Positions 1 to 11,589 of a stretch of DNA of 64,000 nucleotides are shown here, piece after piece. Source of the stretch: Odontocerum albicorne. Lineage: Eukaryota > Arthropoda > Insecta > Trichoptera > Odontoceridae. The position numbers and the translations under genes are program-made. The notes under the pieces are model-generated. The model worked only from the letters and a program-made list of their open reading frames with translations, had not been told where the DNA came from and did not search any database. The stretch's first letter is position 1. Every line of letters begins with the position of its first letter. The stretch is taken from the NCBI GenBank assembly GCA_949825065.1, contig OX463859.1:21345847-21409846 (forward strand), given 5' to 3'.

Positions 1-1587
1 GAAATAATTAACTGGATTACATATCATACTTAGAATGATGGTAAATAATAACAGATACTTAAAATCTCGCAATAGGCAGAGAGATACAAAAATCGAAAAG
101 AAACCGATAAGTGTGGAATACGAACGGCAGAAAAAAATAACAATGAGTACATCCATCGTCGTTGCCTGCCTCAATATAAAACAAACGGTCCGGGGACTGG
201 TACGCTAGGCAGCGAGACTGCCCCAATATGAAACAGCGGCCCGGGGACCGACCGACACACTCGGCACTGACCTAACCTAACCGGTGCCGTTGACCCCTGA
301 AAAATTCTGTTAGCTTTCATAACATGCCAGGGATGGCACTTCAACACTTTGGCTTTTTTCGACTTCAATTGATTTTTTCAATATATAAATTTAAGAGTCG
401 ATATTAGAATGCGTATAACTCAATTGACCAAAGAAGGAAAATATCTAAGTCGGAGCCTGGAGTTGATCCAAAAATATTGTATACCATATATTACAAAATC
501 GTTGTAAATGTTACAGTGGAAGCGGATCATCAGGTAACGTAGATTATTACAAGTGAATGTACACCTTCACTATGATAATTACTGAATGTGTACTACAGTG
601 TAAACTGTTTACACTTAATGTATTATAACTCTTACTGGAATCAGTATTTGTAATACAATCCTGTTAATGAACACGACGTGGACAAAATATTTTCATGCCC
701 CATTAATCGAGCTTTCGGATTAGGAACCACTACGGTAGGCACGTAACTTAGTTTATCTTGAAAATATTACCACATAAAAAAACTATAATTTTAGTTCCTC
801 GTTATCACCGCATATCGATATTAGAAACGAATTGAGTTACCATCCAGTGCGATCTACATTTATCTATTTTTTAAGACATTTTTTAACAACTTAAAGAGCG
901 CCTGTTTCTTATAAAACTATCTTTTAATTTACCGAGAGAATAAGAAATGGAAAGAAATATATGTATGACTGTGGAGTGTGAGGGGTAGAAACGTTGAAAA
1001 TGACGACAATCATCGTCATTGCTTCCCCAAATATAATCGATATAGTTTTGTCGAACTAAATCAGACTGGTATATGTTATATGTTTCTTTTAGGTTACCAT
1101 CGGTTATCCAATTCAAAACCCTAACATGTAAGCAGCTTACCAACCAGGCCATGTAGGTTCTGAACTAAAAATGTAAAATAGTTCATTTGAAGAACTACAC
1201 GAGGCAAACATACAGAATGCAAAATGATGACGTTAAAAAAAGAAGTTTGAAAAGTCGACGTGTTCAGCCCTGACCAGTTATTAATCGCTCCATGAATGCA
1301 GATCGCTAAGGGCAACGTCCGGAGACGAAAAATACGCACTGCACTTTTGAGAAGGGCATTGCCACATAAAAGAATGCGCTGGGGACCGCCGCCGGCTGCA
1401 CAGTGCGGCGCTGCATTCGCTGCAACTGAATGCAACTCGATCAATGTCATTGATGGATAACGAAATGATGATCTTAAGTAGTTTTTTGATTCACCAACAT
1501 CATCATCACCATAACGCCATATTCTGATTGTGGCAGGCAAAAATAACAGACCTCTACTTTATTTTGTCCTGATATTTATTTAATATG
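1..1587. other. Intergenic, no gene recognised
   Basis: AT-rich sequence with two GC-richer patches, near 185-300 and 1240-1440. The second patch lies in a 139-codon minus-strand open frame (1121-1540) with alanine- and cysteine-rich content and no family motif I recognise; it is probably part of an old repeat. A short patch near 695-755 resembles the repeats at 35430 and 46800 (an AATCGAGC-type motif followed by GGxxCCACTA). Confidence 0.4.
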
Positions 1588-1870
1588 GGATGAATGTGAA
1601 CTCAAGTTTGATGTATTGAGCAAGACGAAGACTACCAAACTGAGATTAACAAAATAAATAAACGGTGTCAATGTGAGTGGACAGTGTGGTAGAGGAAGAC
1701 CAAGGACATGGTTCGATCAAGTGAATGATATTTTGAAAGAAGGAATTGTAGAAACTGTATGACGTGTATAGATGAAGAATATGTGAGATCATGTGTTACG
1801 ATAGGAAAGTCTGGCACTCTCATTTCTGTCTACCGCGAGAGAGACGGCGTGATGGTATGCATGTATTTTT
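1588..1870 (+). mobile_element. Non-LTR retrotransposon 3' end (tail A), 5'-truncated
   Basis: Decayed end of a reverse-transcriptase ORF. The recurring C-terminal pattern is recognisable across broken frames: a GRGRPRT-like stretch, then DQVNDILKEG, then a stretch read as RDRKVWxSxxSxYRER, then the 3' end GGCGTGATGGTATGCATG. The same end recurs about twenty times in the window. It is not expressible as a protein here. Confidence 0.6.
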
Positions 1871-1996
1871 CAGGTAGTGGGATATCTTCTATGGAACAGT
1901 CTTCCGTCCTCACTTAAGCAAATCTCCATATTGATAAATTTTCGATAGGTTTGGAAATTCTCTCTCTGTATATCTTTAGGAAGTTTAAACTAGTTA

Positions 1997-3261
1997 TTAG
2001 GTGTACAAATAAGTTTCCGCCGTTTTTTATAAAAAAATGGGCATTTATTGTGAAAGAACGGAACCTCATGTTTTATTCGAAGTAGTACCCATCGCTTGCC
2101 ACTACTTTTCCCCATCTTTCTGTCAGCATACGAATACCGCGTCAGTCATCATCATCATCTTTTGAGGCTATCCACGAATCGACTCAATTTTTGGTATCTT
2201 CATATGATGTGAAGTGCTGCTCAGACAGGCCATGCGTCATCGATCAAAACAAGTGGTAATCAGAAGGAGCAATGTCTGGTGAATACAGCGGGTGGGGTAA
2301 AACTTCTCAATTGAGTGTTTCCAAATAGGTTTTGACCGGTGCCGCAACATGTGGACTAGCATTATTATGCAGGAGAATAATTTTGTCGTGTCTGGCGTAG
2401 TAGTGGGCGCGCTTTTCCTCGAGTGCTCGACTCAATCTCATCAGATATGTTCGGTAGACAGCCCCAGCAATGGTTTCATTCGGTTTGAGCAACTCATAAT
2501 ACACGACACCAAGCTGATCCCACCAAATACACAACAAGAGTTTTTTTCCATGAATATTTGGCTTAGCCGTAGATGTTGAAGCATGACCAGGGGATTCCCA
2601 TGATTTCTTCCTTTTTGGATTATCATAATGGATCCATTTTTCATCACCAGTGACTATATGGTGCAGAAAACCCTTTCGTTTATGCCTGGCAAGCAGCATT
2701 TCACATGTGGAAAATTGGCATTCAAAGTTTCTCCGTGTCAGTTTATATGAATCCCAATTTCTTTGTTTTTGAATCATTCCCAATGATTTCAACCCATGTG
2801 AAATTGCTTGTTGAGTCACTCCTAATGTAAGTGCAAGTTCTTCTTGCGTTTGGCACGAATCTTGATCCAATTCCGCGTCTTCGTACACTTTCGGCCTTCC
2901 GCTACGTTCTTTGTATTCGATGCCAAATTCGCCGTTCTTAAACTTTTGAAACCATTCACGACAACTTCTCTCACTTAAGGCAGCCTCACCATATGCTTCT
3001 ACAAGCAATCGATGCGCCTCAGCTGCAGATTTCTTCAAATTGAAGAAGTTCCCGCAAATGACGCTTATTCAGCTCAAAACTTGACATTTTCGCACACAAA
3101 AGAATATATTATACTGATAAAAATTCACAAATATTTCAAGGTTATGTTGTTGACAGATGTCCAACCTTACGACAATGACATTTTACATCTGACAATTTTA
3201 ACCATAACTTACTGATGGCGCCAACTTTTGTCAAACGGCGGGAACTTATTTGTACACCCAA
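1997..3261 (-). mobile_element. Complete mariner element with TIRs and TA duplication (inactive)
   Basis: The element is 1265 bp. Its ends are terminal inverted repeats beginning TTAGGTGTACAAATAAG on the left and, read from the other strand, TTGGGTGTACAAATAAG on the right, both followed by a CCGCCGTTT block. It is flanked by TA at 1995-1996 and 3262-3263, the usual mariner target duplication. The length fits intact mariners (about 1.3 kb). The internal transposase gene is broken, so it could only move if helped in trans. Confidence 0.93.
2073..3087 (-). pseudogene. Mariner transposase pseudogene (DD34D type)
   Basis: Transposase of the Tc1/mariner superfamily, which cuts and pastes the element at TA sites. 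The likely original start is the ATG at 3085-3087 (MSSFELNKRHLREL); a frameshift near 3043 breaks it before the FNLKKSAAEAHRLL block. Helix-turn-helix region: LTLGVTQQAISHGLKSLGM. Catalytic region: first Asp in TGDEKWIHYDN is present; the second Asp, normally in LLHDNARPH, is Asn (LLHNNASPH); the third, in YSPDIAPSDYHLF, is present. In-frame TGA stops lie at 2307-2309, 2244-2246, 2184-2186 and 2142-2144; two of these replace expected Trp codons and one an expected Arg, as G-to-A or C-to-T changes would. The ancestral stop is TAA at 2073-2075. It is clearly dead. Confidence 0.93.
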
Positions 3262-3335
3262 TAGAACTTGAGTTGATCTGACTAGTCGGGAAAGAGCGAT
3301 ATACCAAGTTATCTATCTTATCAAATCCATACTAT

Positions 3336-3550
3336 GAGGACCTCCGTAAGCTAGTTGGTAAAATAAATGTCTGTCGACCTGGAGGTTGCGGGTTATATTC
3401 CCGTGTGCAGTTTTTTTATAAATGTTACAATTTGGTTTAAATTTAAGGTCTCTTTAACATGTTTATGGATGGTTGGAAGAAATTTCCGCACGACAATAAA
3501 CCCGCCAGGCAAATGTTACACTTTATACAACAAAAGTATCATATAATGCA
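3336..3550 (+). repeat. SINE-1 copy (tRNA-derived), near full length
   Basis: The head has a pol III box A-like CCGTAAGCTAGTTGG and a weak box B (GGGTTATATTCCC). It is followed by the SINE-1 body: a CAG plus T/A tract, a TTTAAGGTCTCTTTAACAT block, the GGTTGGAAGAAATTTCC block, AATAAACCCGCCAGG, and the end ACAACAAAAGTATCATATAAT. The order matches copies at 28305, 30822, 32608 and 32822. Confidence 0.75.
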
Positions 3551-3804
3551 AAACGATCCTTTCATTATTTATTTTCTCTTTTTTTTATGTGATACTCGTA
3601 TAAACAATCCGCGAATCTAAAGAACATGTTAAAAACGGTCAAGGGATTTTTATTCCAGCTCCATATTACTTTTCATTCTGTCTCATTAGATACATTTTTA
3701 TTTTATTCTGCTTCGTTAGATAAAGTCTTAGACAACTTTGTTTACACTTTATTCGACGTTAATATTGTAGAGTAGTAATGTCGAGCCAAGTGTTGTCTAA
3801 TTCT

Positions 3805-3930
3805 TTTTAATAATAATAAAATGACAAATTATATAGTGCGGTTTAGAGAGCAGACAGTTAGGGCGCTCTTATTTGGAATTCGAAACCACTATTACTGACA
3901 GATTTAATTATTAAAAAAAAAACAAGTTTT
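3805..3930 (+). repeat. SINE-4-like repeat
   Basis: (AAT)n-rich lead, then AAATGACAAATTATATAG and GTTTAGAGAGCAGACAG, then GGGCGCTCTTATTTGG and a tRNA box B-like GGAATTCGAAACC. Related copies occur at 15745, 21640 (inverted), 33120 (inverted), 37050 and 46480. Confidence 0.5.
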
Positions 3931-4084
3931 GTGTAAATATATGAGTTTAGGGGTTGCGATCGTTAGATGAGGTATTGCTCCGTATTTTCCTGTATTAGAA
4001 AAATATATATTTGGCCGATTTCTTCATATATTACATAATCATATATTTTGTTGAATTAAATACATTGTAAGGTTAAACTGAAGT

Positions 4085-4325
4085 GTTAAGTAGGGTTAAA
4101 AATAACACTTTCAGGTTATCAGGACATGTTAAACGGATGAATGACGTAGTAGAGAACGACTGAGAAAATTATAGTTGAACCAAGTGAACAAAATATTGAA
4201 TAAAGGAAAAATAATAAGTAAGGGAAACAAAATGTGTGTTAATGTAGAGGAATCAAAGAAAGAATGCTATTACATAAAAGTTAGATGTTCTGTCCACTCT
4301 GCCTGCCCTCACAGGAAAATGTTGT
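4085..4325 (+). mobile_element. LINE tail A, decayed
   Basis: Same layout as the copy at 6255: a GHVKRMND-like reading, NQVNKILN, a region corresponding to the VEEAK block, and the end read as CPLCLPSQENV. It contains many indels. Confidence 0.5.
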
Positions 4326-4329
4326 ATAT

Positions 4330-5160
4330 ATAAATTGTATTGCACTTTCAGTGTTTAGAATACAACCCACCAAGTTATACTGTTTTTAATAAATAATAAA
4401 ATACTTTTCCATAAACGAATATGATAGTTCATGCTTTGTTATCGATTTCACTTTAGGTATGAAAACTGTCGTATTCAAAACACCTTTAAAAGTTACTTGT
4501 GAATGAAACTTGTTATGTTTCTAAAGATAAAAATGTTTAATCAGTTATTTGAAGTTGAAAAAACGTAATTTTAACAGAGGTAAACTACCCTTACGTTTGG
4601 CACGACGATTGGAAAAATTGAATCATAGTTTAAAACGATATTAATTGAGCATTGACTTGAATTAAAACTACAGCCAAATAAGAAGTCATTACTTTATGGA
4701 TTTGTTTGTCTGTATGAAAAGGCCAATGCAATCAAAGGGATTTAGCGAGAAAAAGAGGAACTAATTCGTGTTAGTGACTGAACCTTCCCAGGCTCGCAGT
4801 CACTAGATACATTCTCTCCAACTAGTAACATAATACAAAGAACAAAGAATTCCAAAAGCTCTCCATATATGGTTCAATATTCCGCGAAATGCTTATTTCG
4901 CAGAAAAAGGTATTTTTCGCGGTTGGTTGACTTTAACTTTTTTTGTATCAAAGACAAGAGAGAATTGGTTGAGGGGAAAGGAAGCAAGCTTGATCATTGA
5001 ATGCTGATCGAACCACTTGGTAGCATGAAAACAAGGAAGAAATGAACAGCCATTCAAAAAGTATCTCTTATGGTCTAAAAACACGAATGACTTTGATTAT
5101 TAAATAACGTATTTAAGTGGTATTTATTTTATCAAAATCTGCTGAAATGATAGTCCACAA
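4330..5160. other. Intergenic, nothing recognised
   Basis: AT-rich sequence without a protein-like frame, clear repeat copy or RNA gene that I can support. Confidence 0.4.
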
Positions 5161-5345
5161 CTGTATTCTATTACCAACTTTAATGTTTGGAAAGGAAATA
5201 TGGACGTAAAAAAAACTGTATGGAGCCGAATAAATTGTGTACAAATGCGTGCACTGAGAATAATATCTGGGATTTCAATGTATGACGGAATATGAAATGC
5301 AGTAAGAAGAAATGAATGTGAACTTAATTTTGATTTAATCTTTGT
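5160..5345 (+). mobile_element. LINE tail A, upstream part of RT C-terminal region
   Basis: Broken frames read like the segment before the tail: LPTLMFGKEIW, then a region corresponding to MRALRIISGIS, YDGI, and RRNECELNFD. This matches the order LMYGSExW, MRALRxI, MDRIRNEVI, RxECxL seen in the longer minus copy at 39545-40300. Confidence 0.55.
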
Positions 5346-5479
5346 GACGCTTTATCAATTTGGTCTAGGATTTAACTAAATCAATAGATATTTCTAATAG
5401 AGGATCCTTAGGAAACTTGGTGTATCACTACTTGTAACTGAATTTTTGCCACAACTGCATAACCATAACAGGTGTTTTA

Positions 5480-6175
5480 TGTTACTTGGTGAATTAGAGT
5501 TGGACGCATTTGACCCCAATACTGGTGTCTAACATTCAAGTGAATGGTTCACAACTAAAGAAATTACTTAACTGCACATCTCTGGACAGCATCCTGGCAT
5601 TAAAATCTCTCGGTGATGAACTAAAGGGTCGTCTCATGAGAGTATCAGCAGGTGTTGCTTAACTAAATAACATAGTATTATTCAACAGAGACATCTCCTA
5701 GTCTACAAAGATATATGTCTATAAGGTCATTGTTCTTTCCGCACTTCTCTATAGGTCTAAGACTAGAGTTTCACCAGCGTTCCCTTCGTCGGACCCTTCG
5801 GATTCACTGGAGTGATCACGTCACAAATGTCTCTGTCTTGTAACGTTCTAACTAACGATATGATTGTTAAGGCGAAATTGAGATTGATCGGACATGTGAT
5901 ATGTATGAGTGATCATAGGCTCCCAAATGCATCTTATACAGAAAAGTAATAGGCAAGCGAAGGATTGGTGGGCAGAGAAAGCGCTATATCGAAAATCTCC
6001 GAGAGTCGCTAACTTTGAGGGTTCCAGAGTACTGGGAGCGTGACTCCGGCCATGTAAAGTGGAAAGTCATATGTTCTCAAGTTGATGGCATTTCAACAGC
6101 TAGATGTATGAAAAACAGTGTCAGCATTACCAGGCAACTCACAGAATCGAAGAGTCGGGCTGTTTTCTCATAGAA
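5480..6175 (+). mobile_element. Non-LTR RT remnant (tail C)
   Basis: Broken RT thumb and C-terminal domain. Readable pieces in order are SLGDELKGRLMRVSAG, STKIYVYKVIVLSALLYRS, AKLRLIGHVICMSDHRLP, GGQRKRYIENLRESL, ARCMKNSVSALPGNS and RRVGLFSHRRLH. The last piece matches the CxxCxxxxxxRIGLFSHxRxH zinc-finger-like end typical of some insect non-LTR elements. Several frameshifts. It differs from tail A. Confidence 0.75.
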
Positions 6176-6254
6176 GATTACATAATTGACGTGAAGGAGA
6201 AGCTTAAGATTCGCATTGAAGTAGTGTGGTGTTCCTCAACTACGAGACCCAGCA

Positions 6255-6600
6255 ACGATGACGACGATGAGGAAGAGCACCCGAGATGGTTTGGCCATGT
6301 AGAACGAATGAATGAAGAAATACTAACAAAACAAATTTACAGTGACATTGTGAGTGAAAGGCGTGGTAGAGGGAGAACAAGTAAAATACGATTATATCAA
6401 GTGTTTAATAATTTGAGAGGCAGAGACAGAGATAAATGTGAAATGTCAGAGACATCGTAGTTTGGTGAAAAGTGTGTAGATGTAGAAGAGGCGAAATATG
6501 TGTGTCACGGTAGAAAAACCCAGCACTCTGTTGTATCTGCCTACCCTGACAGGGAAACGGCGTGTATCTACTCGTATGTACGATGACGTATCATATATAA
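6255..6600 (+). mobile_element. LINE tail A, fairly well preserved
   Basis: Includes the open stretch RWFGHVERMNEEILTKQIY, then SERRGRGRTSKIRLYQVFNN, and later VEEAKYVCHGRKTQHSVVSA and YPDRETACIYSYVR across a frameshift. This is the RT C-terminus of the most abundant LINE family in the window. The 118-codon frame at 6104-6460 is a join of the tail C end and tail A, not a gene. Confidence 0.7.
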
Positions 6601-7586
6601 CTTGTTGTTTACATCAGGAGTTCCTGACTATCATAAATCACTTAATGACAAATGAAAGGACAGAGAAATGGCATGATGGTATATGTGATTATAGCAATTT
6701 TCACTTATTTTATAAAAGTTAAGCTTCTGTTTGGGCTGCATAATCTCGTGACTAATGATTTACTATCAATTTAATGATTGCATAGTGATTTATTGATTGA
6801 GTAGTAAAATATAATATACTTCACATTCACCCTAAGTATCGAAATATAGCAACTTTCTAGGGATTGATGGATTCAGTGGAAAAATAAAATAAATTTCCAG
6901 TACTATTATAAAAGTTTGTCTCGTGATTGATTGATTCAATAGCGCAATGAAGATTTTTAAATAAAGCCCGATGAAGGAGTAAGGCGTCCTACCATTGGAC
7001 CGAGACTCCGAACGAGATATTCATCACTTGGTTAAATAAAGCTATATAAATGTTGACTCATAATTAATGAATTCAGCAGTACAATGATTTGTTTATACTA
7101 CAAAAGTTTGGCTAGTGATGATTGATACAGTAGCGTAGTGAAGTTTTCTTATAGAAATAAAAGAAAAGTTTGGTTCATAGTTAAATTGATTCAGTAGCGA
7201 GGTGAATATTTTTTTAAATAATGCTTTATGTTTGGCTTACGATTGATTGATTGGATAGCGTAGTACTTGTTTGCTGTGCAAGGCCCCAGTTGGTGTAGTT
7301 GACTGCTAAAATACCCGTCCGTGCATCCGCTGCGTGTCCACCTGAACCCGAAACCGGTCGGCTAAGTAGCCTAACCTAAAACGCTCATCCGTCTACCGGC
7401 GGACGGACACTTTGTGTGTGCGGAGTCCGGCCGCGTGAACAGGGATGATGCATCATCTGTTGCGTCAATTGGAAAAACGTTTTATGACATTTTCATTCAC
7501 AGTATCGTGCAAAGGTCTAACTACGAGTATATCATCTCAGTTTAAGTGACTTTCATGAGAATATTCGACGAATGTTCAGGAGAGTA
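6601..7586. other. Intergenic, with a weak degenerate repeat
   Basis: No gene. Between 6760 and 7270 a loosely repeated phrase of the type TTGATTGATTCAGTAGCGTAGTGAA recurs about every 60-80 bases (6785, 6870, 6935, 7070, 7120, 7185, 7245), suggesting an old tandem array. A GC-rich patch lies at 7300-7450. Confidence 0.4.
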
Positions 7587-7695
7587 GACGACCTCCGTAG
7601 CCTAGTTGGTAAGACACTTGTCTCCCGACCCGGGGGTTGCGGATTCGATCCCCGGTGGAACCTAGATTTAAAAAATAGAGATATATGCTATTTTC
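7587..7695 (+). repeat. SINE-1 head
   Basis: The clearest tRNA-like head in the window: box A GTAGCCTAGTTGGTAAGAC and box B GGATTCGATCC, followed by a CCCCGGTGGAAC joint and TTTAAAAAAT. The ends do not pair as a tRNA acceptor stem, so this is a SINE head and not a working tRNA gene. The usual 3' body is missing. Confidence 0.7.
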
Positions 7696-7859
7696 ACTGT
7701 TTGGTTATTTATTTAAAAATAATTATTTACTTATTTGAACCCATCTTTACTTACAAATAGTTTGTTACACACAGAGAATTTACGTTTACATATTTTTTCA
7801 CTTCTACATTACTTAAGTACATTCTTAACATATACACGTTCTTATTTTCAACATACTTC

Positions 7860-8275
7860 AACATGACTTTTCGTGGTATAGTTATGCACCTTATTATTCT
7901 CCATCACATTTTTTCAAATATACTTCATCTTAACCTCTCCCGATAGTTATGGACCTTTTTATTCTCCATCACATTTATTCGAATATACTTCATTATGACT
8001 TCTCATGTGATAGTTAGGGATCTTTTTATTCTCCATCACATCTTATCAAATGTATTTCGTCGTAACTTCTCGTGTGATACTTATGGATTTTTTTACTCTC
8101 CATCACATCTTTTCAAATATATGTACTTTGACGTGACTTCTCGTGGGGTAGTTAGGGACCATCTTATTCTCCATCACATTTTTTTCGAATATACTCGTAC
8201 TTCGTCGTGACTTCTCGTGTGATAGTAATGTACCTTATTATTCTCCATCACACCTTTTCTAATATACTTTTACAA
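7860..8275 (+). repeat. Degenerate tandem repeat, about 65-75 bp unit, about 6 copies
   Basis: Units share TTATTCTCCATCACAT, a run of T, AATATACTTC and GACTTCTCGTGTGATAGTTA. Unit length varies because of T-tract and TACTCG indels. No coding potential. Confidence 0.75.
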
Positions 8276-8330
8276 CAAATTATTTTACTTAAAAATAAAG
8301 ACTAATACATTAAAAATATAGATTGTTTTA

Positions 8331-8630
8331 TCGTGCACATATCTATTCTACAGAGCATATCCCTGATTGTAGTGTATTTATCGTGCACATATCTATTCTA
8401 CAAAGCATATCCCTGATTGTAGTATATTTATCGTGCACATATCTATTCTACAAAGCATATCCCTGATTGTAGTGTATTTATCGTGCACATATCTATTCTA
8501 CAAAGCATATCCCTGATTGTAGTGTATTTATCGTGCCCATATCTATTCTACAAAGCATGTCCCTGATTGTAGTGTATTTATCGTGCACATATCTATTCTA
8601 CAAAGCATATCCCTGACTGTAGTGTATTTA
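8331..8630 (+). repeat. Tandem repeat, 50 bp x 6
   Basis: Exact 50-bp spacing: units start at 8331, 8381, 8431, 8481, 8531 and 8581 with TCGTGCACATATCTATTCTA and end AGTGTATTTA. Only a few substitutions separate units, so the array is young or homogenised. Confidence 0.95.
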
Positions 8631-8639
8631 TTTAATTTA

Positions 8640-9379
8640 AACAAATCATCATCCCTTTATTCAGTATTATTGGAAGTTTTCTTGATTAATTTTCATTGCT
8701 CATAAAAATAACACTTGTACAATAAATTAGACGCGGCACTATAAATTCATTTCTAATTCTGAGAGAATCACAAAATTTGTAGTTCGCTGTTTGACACAAA
8801 CCAATTAGGGTGCGAGTTTAACTGCAGCTAGCAATGGTTTTAGAGTCTAGTGGAATTAATAAAAAGGAAAACGGGACGATCATGGCATGAACTGGAAATG
8901 TCAAAAACCAGACAATGCAAGCAACACGCAGCAATGTAAATATTGTTTTCTTTTACACAAAACCGATTGTGAATACAGTATGTTTATGTTTCGAAGAAAA
9001 TGGCTCATGCATCTTCTTGAGTAAGTAAGATGTGGAATTAATTATGCTTCGGATAGATACGCAGACAAAAACTAGCTTAAAGCGAACCGGATACGGCAAA
9101 ATGTTATTCGCCTGCATTTCTATTCCAGACCTGCGGTCACATTTAGTGCACTGGCAACATTGTGTGTGCGTACCTTTACTTGTGCATGTGATGCATAGTA
9201 ATAATGCATTTCTTGAGATGCGTTTATTCAACTTGATTGCTATATTTTTCGGCTATTGAATATTTTTTTATATACAGGCCAAATCCCAACGATATATTAA
9301 GGACCATAAAAATATTTCGTCATACTGAATCTGAGAGAAAAATATAGTATTAAAAACTGTTCTGTTTGATATTAAAAAG
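8640..9379. other. Intergenic, nothing recognised
   Basis: No repeat or gene supported. Overlapping frames of 75-92 codons on both strands at 8953-9259 show no recognisable motif. Confidence 0.35.
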
Positions 9380-9380
9380 A

Positions 9381-9530
9381 TACGCAACTACAGCATGGAA
9401 GGGAAGGTCAACAAAAAATACACAACTACGATATGGGTGGGGAGGTCAATAAAAAATACACAACTACTACATGGATGGGGAGGTCAATAAATACACAACC
9501 ATGACGCGGGAGGTCGATAAAAAATACACA
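9381..9530 (+). repeat. Tandem repeat, about 40-46 bp x 3.5
   Basis: Units contain ACTAC, ATGGATGGGGAGGTCAATAA and AAAATACACA. The last unit is shortened. Confidence 0.75.
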
Positions 9531-10018
9531 CCTTTGACGGAGCGATACTATTTTTTTTCCATACTTGGGATATTATTACGTTTGACATACTCTCCCGACA
9601 ATATCTTAAACAATACTGTCAAAATTAGATTAAAACTTGATGAATATATAATACTAATAATGAGTCATATTATCGGAACATGCGCATGCGCACTACCATT
9701 CCCTCCCTTAACCCCTTCATTCCGTGAATTGATTGTCTTCCCTCGTACATTCAGTCCTTTTTTTCAAAGAATGATGTTCAATTTTTATTTGTACTGATTT
9801 TTTCTTTGCAGCATTCATACTTGCATTTTATTTACCACATAATTATTACATCATACAGATAAAACTGATACATTTAAAAAAATTCATAGTTTCCAAAAGC
9901 GATATCTTCATATCAGGTGATGTAACCCCATTTTTATTATCATCTTCTTCGCTCTCCAAAATTAAGGTTATATTCTACGTACTGGTAGATGACTGTAAAT
10001 TTTCAATAATATCTTTCA

Positions 10019-10070
10019 GGCACTCGCATTCATTAAGTTAAAGTTTGCTTACTTAATGAATGCGAGTGCC
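10019..10070. repeat. Perfect 19-bp inverted repeat
   Basis: Arm GGCACTCGCATTCATTAAG at 10019-10037 is perfectly reverse-complemented at 10052-10070 with a 14-base loop. A third partial copy of the arm follows directly at 10076-10095. Confidence 0.85.
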
Positions 10071-10244
10071 TTTCAGGCATTCGCATTCATTAAAGTTAAT
10101 TTATCAAAAACATTTTTTTTTAAATCGAAAATTTCTAGAAAATGCTGGACTATATATATTTATTGAAGGTTAATCACATTACCAAGCATTCGACTACCGG
10201 TAATGTATTACTGGCAATTGAAAGTATTTTATTTCAAGTGTCAT

Positions 10245-10390
10245 GCTCCGTTCCAACCAACAAGAAAAAAGTGTTAAAGAAACTTTAAGTGAAAACCAGA
10301 CTTGTAACCTTTATAAAAACAAATGGGTGCTAACGTATACTAAACCAGCAACCTCCAGGTAAGAAGATAGGATTCTTACTAGGTTATTAT
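10245..10390 (-). repeat. SINE-1 copy, minus strand
   Basis: Reads on the plus strand as TTCCAACCAACAAG, then AACTTTAAGTGAAAACCAGAC, then AACCAGCAACCTCCAGGTAA and GATTCTTACTAGG, the reverse of a SINE-1 body and tRNA-like head. Confidence 0.65.
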
Positions 10391-10392
10391 TT

Positions 10393-10436
10393 AGGACAGA
10401 CTCACATGAACATTTTAATTCATGTGAGTCTGTCCT
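10393..10436. repeat. Perfect 18-bp inverted repeat next to a SINE-1 head
   Basis: Arm AGGACAGACTCACATGAA (10393-10410) and its perfect reverse complement at 10419-10436, loop 8 bases. It begins where the SINE-1 copy's head ends. Confidence 0.85.
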
Positions 10437-10867
10437 TAGTTTAAATTCACTAACAATAAATACATTTTAAATTCATTGAATACTGCGATGTTCGACACAT
10501 ACGAAAATATTCTGAATTTAAAAAGTATGGTATAAAAGTAAAGTCTTATTTTTGGTGTCCAATATTATACGAACGAGTAAATAAACGAGGTTTTATATTA
10601 TACAAGTATATTGCAAATATATGACATAAGTATCCTTTATAAACTAGCGTAATATTAACTTAAAAATATCAACAACTTCAACAAAAAAAACATCAACAAC
10701 TTCAAACAAATTACGTTATTCTGAACATATATGACGCATGAAATCACACTGAAAGAAAATAATACTCAAATAAAAATTAATTAAAGGTCGTTCGCCTTTA
10801 TTAAAAAAATAATGGCCAAACGAAAATAAAATACCCAGTCTCCTAGTGAAGATTAAAAATTGAGGAA

Positions 10868-11020
10868 ATGCCGGAGATGGACCCTCTTGAACTCATCAAC
10901 GTATTCATAAAAAAAATCCACCAAATCAGAAATGGAGTTACCCAACCGTTGCATTTTTATGATTGATGTAACACAACGTGACTATTGTCAGCAAATTGCT
11001 ATTGACACATTTGAATTGTA
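10868..11020 (+). repeat. Decayed copy of the repeat carrying the 90-codon frame
   Basis: Aligns by eye to the minus-strand open frame at 21937-22209: shared CTTGAACT, CCACCAAATCAGA, GGAGTT and CAGCAAATTGCTATTG blocks in the same order. Frames are broken here. Confidence 0.5.
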
Positions 11021-11589
11021 AAAAGTATGTAGATTTAACTATTACATACATTGAAATACTTTTTTAATCATTCAATACATCAGAAAATAAGGAGTGAGAT
11101 ATCAAATTGTTAATCACGATCTCCAGTCTTGAAGAAACTTAAAGGTTACATAGAGTACCGAGGAATAAAAACACGACGAAAAAGGAAACACGAGAAGAAG
11201 GGAAAATCACCGATCAAACCAAAGCTTCGAGTCATGATTCATGTACATAATGTATCAACAAATGTATGGATATGAAACATGTACAGAGCAATATGTAGAT
11301 AATGTACGTTTGCAAACATTTCCACTTTCTGTTTGAGATAATATGGTATACAGATTCAAAAAGGAAAAAAAAACAACAAAATATTTTTTATTTTGATTAT
11401 CATCTTTATATCACAATGGAAAGAAGCAAGAAAAATGTAATGAATGTTTTCAAGATGTGATGCTGGAGGTGGACACTCCGTATCCCATGGACCACAAGGT
11501 GCACCAACGTCTCGATCATCCAAAAATTGAAGATTATCGAAAGACTTTCGACAACATGCAAAAAAATAATCCTAACGTAACATACTTTA

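Noticed and set aside
1121..1540. 139-codon minus-strand gene
   Set aside because: No recognisable motif, low-complexity Ala/Cys patch, no supporting splice or promoter signal; probably repeat-derived.
2349..2579. 76-codon plus-strand frame
   Set aside because: Shadow frame antisense to the mariner transposase pseudogene.
6104..6460. 118-codon protein-coding gene
   Set aside because: It is a chance fusion of the end of a tail C LINE with a tail A LINE.
7587..7660. Functional tRNA gene
   Set aside because: Box A and box B are present, but the acceptor ends do not pair and an A-rich SINE joint follows. The same applies to 32822, 47664, 50475 and 55120.
8331..8630. Possible CRISPR array
   Set aside because: Units are head-to-tail 50-bp copies with no variable spacers, and the genome is eukaryotic. 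The same holds for 32429-32600, 44544-45075 and 46571-46774.
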